DNA of 64,000 bases from Acidovorax sp. SUPP3334 (lineage in GTDB: Bacteria; Pseudomonadota; Gammaproteobacteria; Burkholderiales; Burkholderiaceae_C). Position numbers and translations under genes: made by a program. The notes beneath the pieces are model-generated. The model was not told the DNA's origin. It saw nothing but the letters and a program-made list of their open reading frames with translations, and did no database searches. Shown piece after piece: positions 45,635 through 54,289 of the stretch (position 1 is its first letter; the number at the start of each line of letters is the position of its first letter). The DNA lies in NCBI RefSeq assembly GCF_030159055.1, contig NZ_BQXQ01000008.1, positions 87,127-151,126 on the forward strand. Reading direction: 5' to 3'.

Positions 45635-46138
45635 TTGAAAAACAACCCCAGTCGTCAAGAAATATTAGATCTACGAAAGAGACTGTGGCTGGGGATTCCC
45701 GCTATATTTCTTATGTTAGGATTGGCCTACCTAGTGGGAATGCCAGAAATTAAAACAACGGTAAGCGATTTGATGAATCAATCTGCCACAGTTAGGATAT
45801 CTGTAGCGGTATTTGGGACTTTTTTTCTAGTGCCGTTGCTTATTCTAGTTTTAATTATTGTTGTTTTAAAATGCATACCCATTAGGTGGGGGGGTATGAA
45901 TTTTATAGTCAAATTGTTAAACATAAATATTTTTGCGGCGGCTGCTTTTATGATTGTTGGCGTGCCTGTGCTGACATTCTTGCAGTATCACTACATGCCT
46001 CAACTTGGATACTCAAAGTGCAATATATTAAGAGGGCACCCAAATATGTGGTTCAACGACTGGGTTAAGAATCCAGAATGGTGTGTGCAAGGAAAAGATA
46101 GGGCTTGGGTTTTGCAGCAAGCGCAGAAGATAAAATAA
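45635..46138 (+). CDS. Four-helix membrane protein, immunity-like, element copy
   Basis: 167 residues from a TTG start one base after the toxin-like stop, with GGAG inside the toxin gene's last codons. There are four hydrophobic segments and the conserved tail H-P-N-M-W-F-N-D-W-V-K-N-P-E-W-C-V-Q-G-K. It is homologous to the two chromosomal proteins at 6212 and 6892. Tight coupling suggests that the pair must be made together, as for toxin and immunity. Confidence 0.65.
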   Translation: MKNNPSRQEILDLRKRLWLGIPAIFLMLGLAYLVGMPEIKTTVSDLMNQSATVRISVAVFGTFFLVPLLILVLIIVVLKCIPIRWGGMNFIVKLLNINIFAAAAFMIVGVPVLTFLQYHYMPQLGYSKCNILRGHPNMWFNDWVKNPEWCVQGKDRAWVLQQAQKIK

Positions 46139-46201
46139 ATTACATCTTTCCACTCAAACGTTTTAGCGCAACGGGAATAGTTACTGAGTTTGCCACAAAC
46201 C

Positions 46202-46921
46202 ATGACAGAATCTTTTAATAAGACAAAGGCGCCAAGTAAGATTTGGCAAAGACTTTTCAAGCCACCAATACCTCAGAAAGACGAATTCGATCATATTCTT
46301 GAATTCGCATTGGAACTTGAGAAATCCAATCCTGAATCCCTCATCAGCTTGGTTAGAGCATTACTGCGCCCTCTTCAGTCAGATTTACTGATCTCTGCTA
46401 TTGAACGAGAAGCACACAAAGCGCGTGGCGAAGTAGAAAGCTATAAGTTTTTCATGCCTTATGGTCCGACTAGGCTACAAATGGGATTAGAGAGCCCTCA
46501 GCTCAATCCAGACGACTTCACCATTCAACTCAGTTGCGATCCAATTCTGCCCTGCCCTTGGCAAAGGGATAGATACACAGGAACCCTCTCATATATTGGC
46601 AAAGGGAAAAAGGCCGGAGTATGGAGGGAAGATTCCAATCATAAGGCCGTCATTTGGCTACCTTGGGGAATCGTCTTCGTTCATGGCGGCAATCACTCTA
46701 TAGCAGCGGGCATCCTCAGTGGCGAAGGTACTCTTAAACCATCTGAGGTTTATGACATGACGCCTTTATTGGAGCAAATTGAATGCGATGGCAACAATTA
46801 CCTATCTAAGCCTGACAGAACCACTATATGCAAAGTCCATGACAAAAGAATTGCGGCCATTTTTGAGATAGGCCGAATTATGAAGAGGCAAAACATCACT
46901 CCGATGCAAGGCATGCTGTGA
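46202..46921 (+). CDS. Protein resembling DUF6710 family
   Basis: 239 residues from ATG at 46202; a TTG 12 bp upstream is an alternative and neither has a clear ribosome site. The central motif (WLPWGIVFVHGGNHSIAAGILSGEG) is characteristic of proteins annotated as DUF6710 in mobile elements. Soluble; function unknown. It stands 63 bp after the immunity-like gene. Confidence 0.5.
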   Translation: MTESFNKTKAPSKIWQRLFKPPIPQKDEFDHILEFALELEKSNPESLISLVRALLRPLQSDLLISAIEREAHKARGEVESYKFFMPYGPTRLQMGLESPQLNPDDFTIQLSCDPILPCPWQRDRYTGTLSYIGKGKKAGVWREDSNHKAVIWLPWGIVFVHGGNHSIAAGILSGEGTLKPSEVYDMTPLLEQIECDGNNYLSKPDRTTICKVHDKRIAAIFEIGRIMKRQNITPMQGML

Positions 46922-47160
46922 AAATTTCTTAGCCTTTAAAATGCACACCTCCAAGATTTGACTTTTCCCATTAAATTTCGTAAAACAAATGGAGAAATGA
47001 AAAATGCCCAAGCAGCAAACTTGAGCATTTTAGAAATTCAGGAATAAGAAGAAGCTGTGACTGGCTTTGACCTGATGTAAATATTAAAACGTATTTAATA
47101 TCAATTGTCAAGAGCATAACATATTAATTCCTGTATTTCGCAAGAAAACAAGGAGTTTTT

Positions 47161-48153
47161 ATGTATGCGAGTTTTATTCAGGCTTTACCTGACAAGGTGA
47201 GAAGCACAGACGATTTTCAGTATGGGTGCAAGTTTAGGAAAAAAGACAAGGCTCTAGAGCACTTGTATGTAGAACTTCCCCAGTCCTATAAGAAGTACAT
47301 TGCCTTAGACATAGATAGACCTGGTGCAGCCTACTTCTGGGACAGCATTGGACTTCCTCCACCAACCTTTGTAATGGTCAATCCAGAGAATGCCCATTGC
47401 CACTATCTCTATGAGTTGAACACCCCCGTTTACTACACAGAGCAAGCCCGCAGAGCCCCGCAGAAGTTCTTTGAAGCTACAGACATAGCCCTCACCAACA
47501 TGCTGGGGGCCGATCTAGGTTATGTCGGTCACTTCGTCAAGAACCCTCTTCATCCTCACTGGCGCCTCATCCACCACCCAGCCAGTTATGACTTGGACGA
47601 CTTCAAGGAATGGGGCGTCGATCTCAGGGGCCACAAGCATAAGCAACGCCTCATAGAGTCACCAGAGGGCCGTAACACCACCCTCTTCCACACTTTGAGG
47701 CGCTGGGCCTACCGAGACGTCTTGCAGCAAGGCTCCTATGAGCTTTTCCAGCATGGCGTGAACTCCAAGGCACTCTCCCTCAACGGAGCCTTCCTTGACT
47801 GCGAGAAAGGCATACTGCCAGCCAAAGAAGTGCTCTCCACCGCTAGGTCTGTTGGCACATGGACATGGAGGCACAGGGCCACCATAGGGCAGCAGAAGAA
47901 CCGTGGGGTCATGCAGCTACCAGCGGGCATGTCCATAAAGGCCAAGCAGGCTGCTGGAGCTTCCTATGTCAATGAAGCCAGAAGCAAGTCAACAACCGAA
48001 GCCGTTCTCGAAGCAGCCATTGCGTTGAGAGCAGCAGGCACGCCCGTCACACAGCGATCAGTAGCCATCCGTGCTGATGTGTCCTTGCCATCAGTCAGAC
48101 GACTATGGAACGAAGTGGATAAGGCGCTTGGGCTTTACAAGAAGGCGGCTTGA
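47161..48153 (+). CDS. rep: ColE2-type plasmid replicase (primase-type Rep)
   Basis: 330 residues. The replicase domain (ALDIDRPGAAYFW, NPENAHCHYLYELNTPV, VKNPLHPHWRLI) is followed by a PriCT-like region (FHTLRRWAYRDVL) and a C-terminal helix-turn-helix (TQRSVAIRADVSLPSVRRLW). ColE2-type Reps bind an origin next to their own gene and make a primer for theta replication. Its presence means the excised circle could replicate on its own. An AAGGAG ribosome site precedes ATG. 46922-47160 upstream holds only AT-rich promoter-like sequence. Confidence 0.85.
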   Translation: MYASFIQALPDKVRSTDDFQYGCKFRKKDKALEHLYVELPQSYKKYIALDIDRPGAAYFWDSIGLPPPTFVMVNPENAHCHYLYELNTPVYYTEQARRAPQKFFEATDIALTNMLGADLGYVGHFVKNPLHPHWRLIHHPASYDLDDFKEWGVDLRGHKHKQRLIESPEGRNTTLFHTLRRWAYRDVLQQGSYELFQHGVNSKALSLNGAFLDCEKGILPAKEVLSTARSVGTWTWRHRATIGQQKNRGVMQLPAGMSIKAKQAAGASYVNEARSKSTTEAVLEAAIALRAAGTPVTQRSVAIRADVSLPSVRRLWNEVDKALGLYKKAA

Positions 48154-48430
48154 TTTCTGGTGCAGGGAAATTTATTTGCTTTCGCAAATATTCTTTCTTT
48201 GCTGACGTACTTTTCATTTATCTTCATGAAAAGATACTTAGTTTAATTTTCAACTATATGATCATCCGGTGCTATCAGATATATACCCATTCATGGGTGA
48301 TCCCAGCAAATAGAATTCCGAAGGACTTACAACCTGAATCCACGATCCCGACAGGGCATCACCAAAGAAAATCAGATGTCCGCAGGACTAAAGAAAAGAA
48401 GATAAAGAAAAATTGGCGGATCTAAATATT
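48154..48430. other. AT-rich region after rep, candidate replication origin
   Basis: No convincing gene is seen. Palindromes include ATTTGC-TTTC-GCAAAT near 48174-48189 and CCCAT-TC-ATGGG near 48288. In ColE2-type replicons the origin lies immediately downstream of rep, which is the reason for this proposal. No sequence match to a known origin was established. Confidence 0.3.
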
Positions 48431-48440
48431 GACGATAAAA

Positions 48441-48463
48441 AAGCACCCGAAGGTGCTTCTTTC
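48441..48463. terminator. Bidirectional terminator, AAGCACC/GGTGCTT family
   Basis: AAGCACC-CGAA-GGTGCTT with A-rich left and T-rich right flanks, between rep and the convergent gene ending at 48462. Confidence 0.85.
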
Positions 48464-48797
48464 ATTTATTCATCCACTGTTTAAAAATTTCCCTCAAGCC
48501 TGCATGCCGAAGAATCATTGATTCGCAGAATTCAGGATTCTCTTCCAAAAACTGGTAGAGAGGGTACTTGTCAGGCTCAATCAACAAGCCTTCTTTCTTC
48601 ACATCAATGATCAGGTCAGCAAACTGAGGCGGTGGTCCAATAAGAATCAAGTTAGGGTAAGCCAAAGCAATCAGCGTGTCGCCAATCGTTTTGTTGGTGT
48701 CCTTGCGAAAAACTGGATCAATGTGGGCTTCAAAAAATGCCAGATAGATGGTCATGATGTCCATGTGTGGTGCTACTACGTATTCGCACCCCAACAA
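48462..48797 (-). CDS. Small protein of unknown function
   Basis: 111 residues if the TTG at 48797 is used, or about 100 from ATG at 48764 (MDIMTIYLAFFEAHIDP). Neither has a good ribosome site. Acidic and soluble, with no recognised domain. It ends at the shared terminator with rep. Confidence 0.5.
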   Translation of the reverse strand: MLGCEYVVAPHMDIMTIYLAFFEAHIDPVFRKDTNKTIGDTLIALAYPNLILIGPPPQFADLIIDVKKEGLLIEPDKYPLYQFLEENPEFCESMILRHAGLREIFKQWMNK

Positions 48798-48844
48798 GGT
48801 TCTGACAGAAGCTCTTTTGCAGCATCTCTATTCCTCAATAAGTT

Positions 48845-48865
48845 GCCCCCATTTTATGGGGGCGT
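48845..48865. terminator. Strong GC hairpin between minus-strand genes
   Basis: GCCCCCAT-TTT-ATGGGGGC, an 8-bp stem just after the stop of the zinc-ribbon membrane protein gene. It lacks a long T run and may act as a weak terminator or RNA stabiliser. Confidence 0.5.
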
Positions 48866-48870
48866 CTTGA

Positions 48871-49305
48871 TCAGCTCAAGAAGGTGTGACCGCAGCGGTG
48901 GCAGAAGAAGCCGCTGTCATACAGAGCCTTCCACTTGGGGAACTCCACTTTATAGACTGCCGACTTCTTGCGATAGCTCCAGACTGCATGTGCAAACACA
49001 GCCCAGAGTGCCAAGTTCATGTAGCGGAAGATCGCGTCAGGACCGCTGGCCGCGAGCCACGGTGAACTCACCAGAGGCAGCACGCCCAGAGCAAACACAG
49101 CCCAGAGCGCCGGTTTCTTCGGAGGGCTGAAGCGCTGCGCAAGGCTGGTCTGGCTCACACCGTTCACGGTGCCCACGTAGCCCGCTGCACCACTCCCCAC
49201 ACCCACCCCTGTCACCGTGCCAGAACTGAGGGAGGTGCCGCTATCCAGAATGACGCGTACGGACTGCACATGGTCGCTGCCGCACTTGGGACATTGGATA
49301 CCCAT
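48871..49305 (-). CDS. Zinc-ribbon membrane protein
   Basis: 144 residues. An N-terminal C-P-K-C-G and a C-terminal C-H-R-C-G pair may form one zinc site. Between them lie a Gly/Ser/Thr-rich linker and two hydrophobic segments (ALWAVFALGVLPLVSSPWLA and MNLALWAVFAHAVWSY). Function unknown. Base composition is more GC-rich than flanking element genes. Confidence 0.6.
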   Translation of the reverse strand: MGIQCPKCGSDHVQSVRVILDSGTSLSSGTVTGVGVGSGAAGYVGTVNGVSQTSLAQRFSPPKKPALWAVFALGVLPLVSSPWLAASGPDAIFRYMNLALWAVFAHAVWSYRKKSAVYKVEFPKWKALYDSGFFCHRCGHTFLS

Positions 49306-49349
49306 TTCTATCTCGCTTTCTTGGTTGGCTTGTCTAGATGAACCGGCAG

Positions 49350-50111
49350 TTACTTGGCTGCACGCTTCACAGCTAGATTGCTAGCCACGGTGGATTGCGG
49401 GTTGCCGTACAAGGTAGCCAGAACGTCCCAGAAGGCAGTAGAGCTAGCTGGGCCGTCACCGCCGAAGCCGTCAAAGTGGTAGGCAAGGCCAAGGGCATGG
49501 CCGAACTCGTGGGTCACGATCTCTTGGGTCACATCGCAGCGGCCATTGCCCAGATTCACATAGACAGGACTGGAGGCAATGCCGTTTTGCTGGTCAGGCT
49601 GGATCGGATTGCCGACGTTGGGGCCGATAGCCACATTGGCACAGAAGCCGGCATAGTTGGTGGAACCCGCTGGCACATACGACGTGCCATAACTCACACG
49701 GATGAAGTTGCCACTTGCAGGCAGGGTGTCGGTGGCCTCCATGACCAAGGAGCCAGAGAGCTTGGTGTTGATCTGGGCAATGGAGGCGCGAACCTTGCCC
49801 GCGTAGTCTTGCTCAGTGGCTGTAGCAGGAACAGGCACATACACCGCAACCTTTTGGGCATGGGTTCCAGACCAGCGCCATGTGCCAGCAGGCCGGTTAC
49901 CCGGCAAGAAGTCAATGTTGCTGGACTTTACGTTGGCGACGACTTGCGCATCGGAGGCCGTCACGTTGTCCTCTCCCGCAGGTTGCGGACTGGTGGGGCT
50001 TGATCCGTTGGGTGGTGCAGATCCTGCGCTGCCGTCACTTCCTCCCCCACCACATGCCACCAGGCTCATCGCCAGGATGTTGGCTGCTGCCAGCTTCAGA
50101 CTGAGATGCAT
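49350..50111 (-). CDS. Metzincin-like zinc protease, lipoprotein
   Basis: 253 residues starting MHLSLKLAAANILAMSLVACGGGG, a lipoprotein signal with lipobox V-A-C. After a Gly/Ser/Pro linker the catalytic zinc motif H-E-F-G-H-A-L-G-L-A-Y-H is seen; the third His is one residue later than the usual HExxHxxGxxH spacing. It is probably surface or periplasmic. The gene is GC-rich and shares a divergent 133-bp control region with an XRE regulator at 50245. Confidence 0.7.
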   Translation of the reverse strand: MHLSLKLAAANILAMSLVACGGGGSDGSAGSAPPNGSSPTSPQPAGEDNVTASDAQVVANVKSSNIDFLPGNRPAGTWRWSGTHAQKVAVYVPVPATATEQDYAGKVRASIAQINTKLSGSLVMEATDTLPASGNFIRVSYGTSYVPAGSTNYAGFCANVAIGPNVGNPIQPDQQNGIASSPVYVNLGNGRCDVTQEIVTHEFGHALGLAYHFDGFGGDGPASSTAFWDVLATLYGNPQSTVASNLAVKRAAK

Positions 50112-50244
50112 CTTTGCTACTTTCGTTAGAGAACTTTGGGCACCAACCAGACTTTTCAGGTTGATACACGACTCTAACGCATGTTCATCTTTCGGCGTTG
50201 ACTCACAACCATTGAAGTTGTCTAACGAAGATGGAACCAGTAGC

Positions 50245-50601
50245 ATGCCCCCACAGAACACACCACACCTTGAGCTATTCAAGAGCATTGGGCGCACGCT
50301 GGCCCAGCGCCGAGAAGCCAAGGGCCTGACTCAAGACCAAGTGTCTGAAGCCTTGGGGATAGGCACAGAGGCAGTCTCCCGCATGGAGAGAGGGATCACC
50401 ATGCCGACCGTGCAGCGGCTGGCCGAGTTGGCAGAGGTGTATGGGTGCGGGATCGATGAGCTACTGATTGCCAGCAGCACACGGAGCAACGACCAGGCCG
50501 AGCTGATCGCTCAAGTGCTCCAGACCCTGCCAGACGCCGACAGAGCCATGATTGTTGAGGTAGTGCAGAAAATTGCGGCTAGATTGAAGGATAGGCTGTA
50601 A
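50245..50601 (+). CDS. XRE-family regulator
   Basis: 118 residues. The helix-turn-helix (IGRTLAQRREAKGLTQDQVSEALGIGTEAVSRMERG) is followed by a helical C-terminal domain ending DADRAMIVEVVQKIAARL. It is related to the regulator at 54290, sharing the same layout and the late D-R-x-x-I-V motif. It lies 42 bp before the trypsin-like protease gene and is divergent from the metzincin gene, so it may control both. Confidence 0.75.
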   Translation: MPPQNTPHLELFKSIGRTLAQRREAKGLTQDQVSEALGIGTEAVSRMERGITMPTVQRLAELAEVYGCGIDELLIASSTRSNDQAELIAQVLQTLPDADRAMIVEVVQKIAARLKDRL

Positions 50602-50643
50602 ATTTATCAACTAGCATTCAAAGAATTGAAAGAAACCCTCCAA

Positions 50644-51477
50644 ATGAAAAATTCCTTCTACTATCAATCTGACGAATATGACCGACAATCCCAAAGGTTT
50701 GTCATTCCGCTGTATTTAAAAGATGAAATAGAGAATTTTCATTTTTCATCTACTGGCACATTGATAAAATACCAAAACCATCATTATATTTTATTTGCAG
50801 CACACGCACTACGCACCGAGGAAGATTTTCAAAAAATTCACATGATGCTAGTCAATGGAGAATTCCTCCCAATACACGATTTATCAATCGGGCATAAAGT
50901 CTTTGAAAAAGAAGATGTGGTCATTGTTGATTGCTTCAACCAAAGGCTTGATGGGAAAAACTACTTTGACCTTGAGCAAAAAAGCCTTCTTGGCTTTGAC
51001 AAAAGACACTTTACATGGATCGGCTTCCCCGCCAGCCTCTCAGAAATAAAAACGATTGGCAAAACCATTACTCCCGCCACGCTAGTCAATAGATACGTCC
51101 ACAGTGATTCCACAGGAGTTTATCTAACCAGTGCAAAGTACTACAAAATAACCTCCAAGTTAATAAACAACAATGCGATTGAAATCACAGGAAAGTATTC
51201 GCCCAAGGACGCATCATTGAAATACAAAGGAAAGGTCAGCACAGCTTACCACCCCAAAGGGATGAGCGGCGGGGCTATGTTCTTCTTTGCAAAAAAACAA
51301 ATATTAAAGCCCAGTCTTGAAGATACGTTTCGATTCGCAGGAATCGGATTAGAATATTTAAAAGATGAAACTATTCGCGGTGTACCCGCACGAAGAATAG
51401 TTGAGCTTTTAGATGAATTTGACCTAGCCAATCCATTACAGTTTCATTTATCAGAAGACACTCACCAACCAAGTTGA
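50644..51477 (+). CDS. Trypsin-like serine protease, intracellular
   Basis: 277 residues, start MKNSFYYQSDEYD; no signal peptide. The trypsin fold is indicated by STGTLIKYQNHHYILFAAHAL (His54), a downstream E-D-V-V-I-V-D (Asp91 likely) and G-M-S-G-G-A (Ser208), giving an intact His-Asp-Ser triad. Cytoplasmic trypsin-like proteases occur in bacterial conflict systems, but the substrate here is unknown. It is preceded by the XRE gene and followed by 107 bp without a gene. Confidence 0.7.
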   Translation: MKNSFYYQSDEYDRQSQRFVIPLYLKDEIENFHFSSTGTLIKYQNHHYILFAAHALRTEEDFQKIHMMLVNGEFLPIHDLSIGHKVFEKEDVVIVDCFNQRLDGKNYFDLEQKSLLGFDKRHFTWIGFPASLSEIKTIGKTITPATLVNRYVHSDSTGVYLTSAKYYKITSKLINNNAIEITGKYSPKDASLKYKGKVSTAYHPKGMSGGAMFFFAKKQILKPSLEDTFRFAGIGLEYLKDETIRGVPARRIVELLDEFDLANPLQFHLSEDTHQPS

Positions 51478-51584
51478 GCACTTATACCTACGGTTGGATC
51501 ATCATTATTACAGCTTAGATCCACTTTGTTTTTTACGTAGAAGCTACGCTTTGCACGTCACTGCAGTTATAGCAAACAAAGCAA

Positions 51585-51785
51585 ATGAGCTTCAAGCAAC
51601 CTATGCAATTCATGGACCAACGCACACAACTTAGCGAAACTGCGGAGGATATCTTGTCGCAGTGGATCAAGAATCAGCCGTTCCACCAAGAGCAAGTCAC
51701 TTCAAGCAACGGTGGGCTCTCACCAGAGCAGGCAGACATCATCATCGCTATCCGCAAACGGATCTCAGCACAGAAAAACTACTAA
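51585..51785 (+). CDS. Small protein of unknown function
   Basis: 66 residues, polar, with a C-terminal helix (LSPEQADIIIAIRKRISAQK). It ends directly before a terminator of the AAGCACC family. Alternative internal ATGs exist. No family recognised. Confidence 0.45.
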   Translation: MSFKQPMQFMDQRTQLSETAEDILSQWIKNQPFHQEQVTSSNGGLSPEQADIIIAIRKRISAQKNY

Positions 51786-51786
51786 G

Positions 51787-51808
51787 AAGCACCTTCGGGT
51801 GCTTTTTT
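51787..51808 (+). terminator. Terminator, AAGCACC-TTCG-GGTGCTT
   Basis: A 7-bp stem with a TTCG tetraloop and T run immediately after the preceding small gene. Confidence 0.9.
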
Positions 51809-51853
51809 AACGCCTGTTGTATTTGAGTTATAGAAATTTCCCTGCACCATAGC

Positions 51854-52063
51854 ATGCCAAGAGACAAATTCATTATCAAATCCAGCAAGAAGCTGAAAGC
51901 ACTTCATCACATACACAAGTATTGTCGCCACATCAAAGACCAGCAAGAGCGAGATGAATTGCAATCCAAAGTCATGTTTGAAATCAAACTAGCAATATTT
52001 CTGCTTGATCAATACTTGGGCATCGACAACATAGACAAGTGGAAAGCACCCAAGAATTCTTAG
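51854..52063 (+). CDS. Small basic protein of unknown function
   Basis: 69 residues, Lys/His-rich N-terminus and an amphipathic C-terminal helix (VMFEIKLAIFLLDQYLG). No ribosome site of note. It lies between two terminators' territories and converges on the frameshifted repeat gene. Confidence 0.4.
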   Translation: MPRDKFIIKSSKKLKALHHIHKYCRHIKDQQERDELQSKVMFEIKLAIFLLDQYLGIDNIDKWKAPKNS

Positions 52064-52141
52064 GTGCCGTTCTCCCTTGGCATTACGCCAGTGGAAGGCT
52101 TGACCTTCCTTCCGACAGATATGAAGCAGGTGGCAAGCACT

Positions 52142-52703
52142 TCACCACCTGATCTTGATTCCCGAAGCTCCATCGCTGTTGAGATACTTTTCTCTCAGCG
52201 ACAAGATGTCCCGCTTAACCGCATGCTTGGACTTTTGAGGTGTGGTTTTAAGTATCGGCTTGATACCGTGCGCCGCGTTGAACTCTTCTTCAGAGAGCTT
52301 GATAGCACGCAAATACCACTCCCTGGTCCCGTCAGCACCTTCTACAGCAGGCCCATCATCGCGGTGTAGTTGCCCTCGCTGATACCAAGCCGCAGCACCG
52401 CTGGCCGCTTCTATCGCCGGCCCGTCAACACGGTGCAGCATGCCCTTCAAATACCAGCGACAGCTACCGTCTGCGTTCATGACGGCAGGGCCATCTGTGC
52501 GGTGTCGCACACCAAATTGCCACCATTCTTCGCCGCCCCTCTCCCCACATGACAGCAGGGCCGTTTATACGGTGCAGCTTGCCGTGCAAGTACCAAGATT
52601 GCGTTCCATCTGACTCAATACAAGCTGGACCGTCTTCTCTGTGTAGTTGATCGTTGAAATACCATAGCTCTAAATCATCCTCATGGTAAAGGCCATTTTT
52701 CAT
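52142..52703 (-). pseudogene. H-x-x-D-G-P-A repeat protein, frameshifted
   Basis: Two overlapping frames carry one continuous set of repeats of about 27 residues (W-Y-x-x-G-x-x-H-R-x-D-G-P-A). MKNGLYHEDDLELWYFNDQLHREDGPA to GPAVMWGEG is in one frame, and GVRHRTDGPAV to the C-terminus is in the other. One extra G in the run read as C4 at 52536-52539 breaks the frame; deleting it restores W-G-E-G-G-E-E-W-W-Q-F-G and the repeat pattern. Related intact genes are at 55456 and 57636. Confidence 0.75.
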
Positions 52704-52778
52704 TTATTGACTCCTTCACCCTCCTGACAACAAGCTAGCAAAAAACCACAAACGATCAAGAGCAATCGGTTATCGACT

Positions 52779-52801
52779 TAAGCACCTTCGGGTGCTTTTT
52801 T
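52779..52801 (+). terminator. Terminator, AAGCACC-TTCG-GGTGCTT
   Basis: The same stem and tetraloop as at 51787. It lies in the 298-bp stretch 52704-53001, which otherwise shows only promoter-like AT-rich DNA before the methyltransferase gene. Confidence 0.85.
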
Positions 52802-53001
52802 ACGACCCTACGTTTTTCTTGGGCTCCCCAAGAACGCATTCATAGATCTTAGAAGACGACAAGCGTACAGTTCGTTTTGTTGATTGGCGCAAACGACATT
52901 CAACATACAGCGATCAAATTGGAGTTCCCAGCGGTCACCCGCATCACACCTACTTTCATACGGAAAGGAGGATTAAACATGAATTAAAAAAGGAGTTCAT
53001 C

Positions 53002-53835
53002 ATGAACAAAACAAAAGAAGACTATTTTTCTGTTAATTATTTTGCGCACACCGACAGCCACAGGGGCCTCAAAAAGATTTCGAGCGAGTCTATCGATCTG
53101 GTTCTCACCGATCCGCCTTATGGCATTGCTGATGCCACCAAGCTCACCAAAAAGGGCTCCCAAATCGTCAGCACCCAGGAAGCATGGGGCAACGACTTCA
53201 ACGACAGTTGGGACAACGTTGAAGATTACTATGAGTGGATCAAACCTTTCATTGCTGAGTTCATCCGCGTTTTGAAAGACGATGGTTCTCTTATTCTTTT
53301 CTTGGATAGGAAATACACAGGCTTCATCATTCGCTGCCTTGAAAAAGACTTCAGCTTGAACTTCAAGAATAAAATTTACTTTAGGAAGAAGAACCCTGTC
53401 CCCAGCATTCGCAAGAAGAACTACCGCAGCGCAGTTGAAGAGGCCGTCTGGTTCACCAAGGGCAAGCAATTCACTTTCAACTTTGGACCGCAGGCTGACA
53501 TGGTGCAGTGGTACGAAGGCTCTATTGGCAAGAAAAAGACTCACCACCCTACAGAGAAGTATTCATGGATGGTTGAGCCTCTTATCAGGAACCATAGCAA
53601 GCCAGGTGATGTGGTGCTTGACGCCTTCGCGGGATCAGCGACCACTTTGGTGATTGCCAAGCAGCAAGGCCGCAATGCCATTGGCTTTGAAAGTGAGCCT
53701 TGGTTCTATGAGATGGCCAGGAACAGGATCTGCAAAGAGCAGCTTGAACTTGCATTCCACGCTACCTTTGACGACGAAGCCATCGTGCGCGAGTTGAACC
53801 GCGTCATGGACAACGAACTTGCTGCATTGGCTTAA
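53002..53835 (+). CDS. Beta-class DNA methyltransferase
   Basis: 277 residues with AAAAGGAG before ATG. The catalytic D-P-P-Y at residues 37-40 precedes the SAM-binding motif D-A-F-A-G-S-A-T-T near 210, the order of the beta class (N6-adenine or N4-cytosine). HHPTEKY... is also typical. It may be a solitary anti-restriction methylase, or pair with the nuclease-like gene at 54793. Confidence 0.85.
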   Translation: MNKTKEDYFSVNYFAHTDSHRGLKKISSESIDLVLTDPPYGIADATKLTKKGSQIVSTQEAWGNDFNDSWDNVEDYYEWIKPFIAEFIRVLKDDGSLILFLDRKYTGFIIRCLEKDFSLNFKNKIYFRKKNPVPSIRKKNYRSAVEEAVWFTKGKQFTFNFGPQADMVQWYEGSIGKKKTHHPTEKYSWMVEPLIRNHSKPGDVVLDAFAGSATTLVIAKQQGRNAIGFESEPWFYEMARNRICKEQLELAFHATFDDEAIVRELNRVMDNELAALA

Positions 53836-53848
53836 GGAGGGGCAGAAT

Positions 53849-54205
53849 ATGAAAAGCACTACCTGCCTCCAATATTGCGTTAATGGTATGAGTGACCGCA
53901 TCTTCAGCTTCGCCAAGTCCAAAGACGGCAAAGCATTGCTTCACTTCTGCAAAAAGAACTTCACCAGCCGGGAAGTCCAGATCAGGGAACTCTTGATTGC
54001 CTACAACAGCTACTTCATGGTTCAAGCGGCCATGCAGCTCAAGGGTATGCCCAAGACACCTATGTCTGTCATCAAGTTTATGACCTCCGAGGAATTTACC
54101 CGACTCAATGATGAGTTGGTGAAGACAGTGGAAGGCAATCTCACAATGCTTTTGTCATGCCTGAGCAGCAAGCAAAAAAGAAAGCTTGACGAACTCTTTC
54201 AATAA
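53849..54205 (+). CDS. Protein of unknown function, methyltransferase operon
   Basis: 118 residues, start MKSTTCLQYCVNG with AAGGAGGGG upstream, 13 bp after the methyltransferase stop. Helical; no recognised domain. It ends at a terminator of the AAGCACC family. Confidence 0.55.
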   Translation: MKSTTCLQYCVNGMSDRIFSFAKSKDGKALLHFCKKNFTSREVQIRELLIAYNSYFMVQAAMQLKGMPKTPMSVIKFMTSEEFTRLNDELVKTVEGNLTMLLSCLSSKQKRKLDELFQ

Positions 54206-54208
54206 ACA

Positions 54209-54232
54209 AAGCACCCAATCGGGTGCTTTTTA
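54209..54232 (+). terminator. Terminator, AAGCACCC/GGGTGCTT
   Basis: An 8-bp stem with AATC loop and T5, directly after the preceding stop. Confidence 0.9.
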
Positions 54233-54251
54233 TAGACAACTTTCCCTATTA

Positions 54252-54276
54252 TAGTCAAATCATATGAATTTAACTA
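54252..54276. promoter_or_regulatory. CATATG-centred palindrome before the XRE gene
   Basis: AGTCAAAT and TTAACT arms surround CATATG at 54261-54266, 24 bp upstream of the regulator's ATG. A closely related, better palindrome is at 59406-59429. It is a plausible autoregulatory operator. Confidence 0.4.
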
Positions 54277-54289
54277 AACAAGACGCACC

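Noticed and set aside
48285..48365. A stretch starting GGGTGATC and ending GGCATCACCA that looks tRNA-like
   Set aside because: The acceptor ends can pair, but there is no D arm, no proper T arm with TTCGA, and the possible anticodon stem has only three pairs.
48150..48425. A 91-codon frame downstream of rep
   Set aside because: No ribosome site, unusual composition, and it covers the palindrome-rich region expected to hold the origin.
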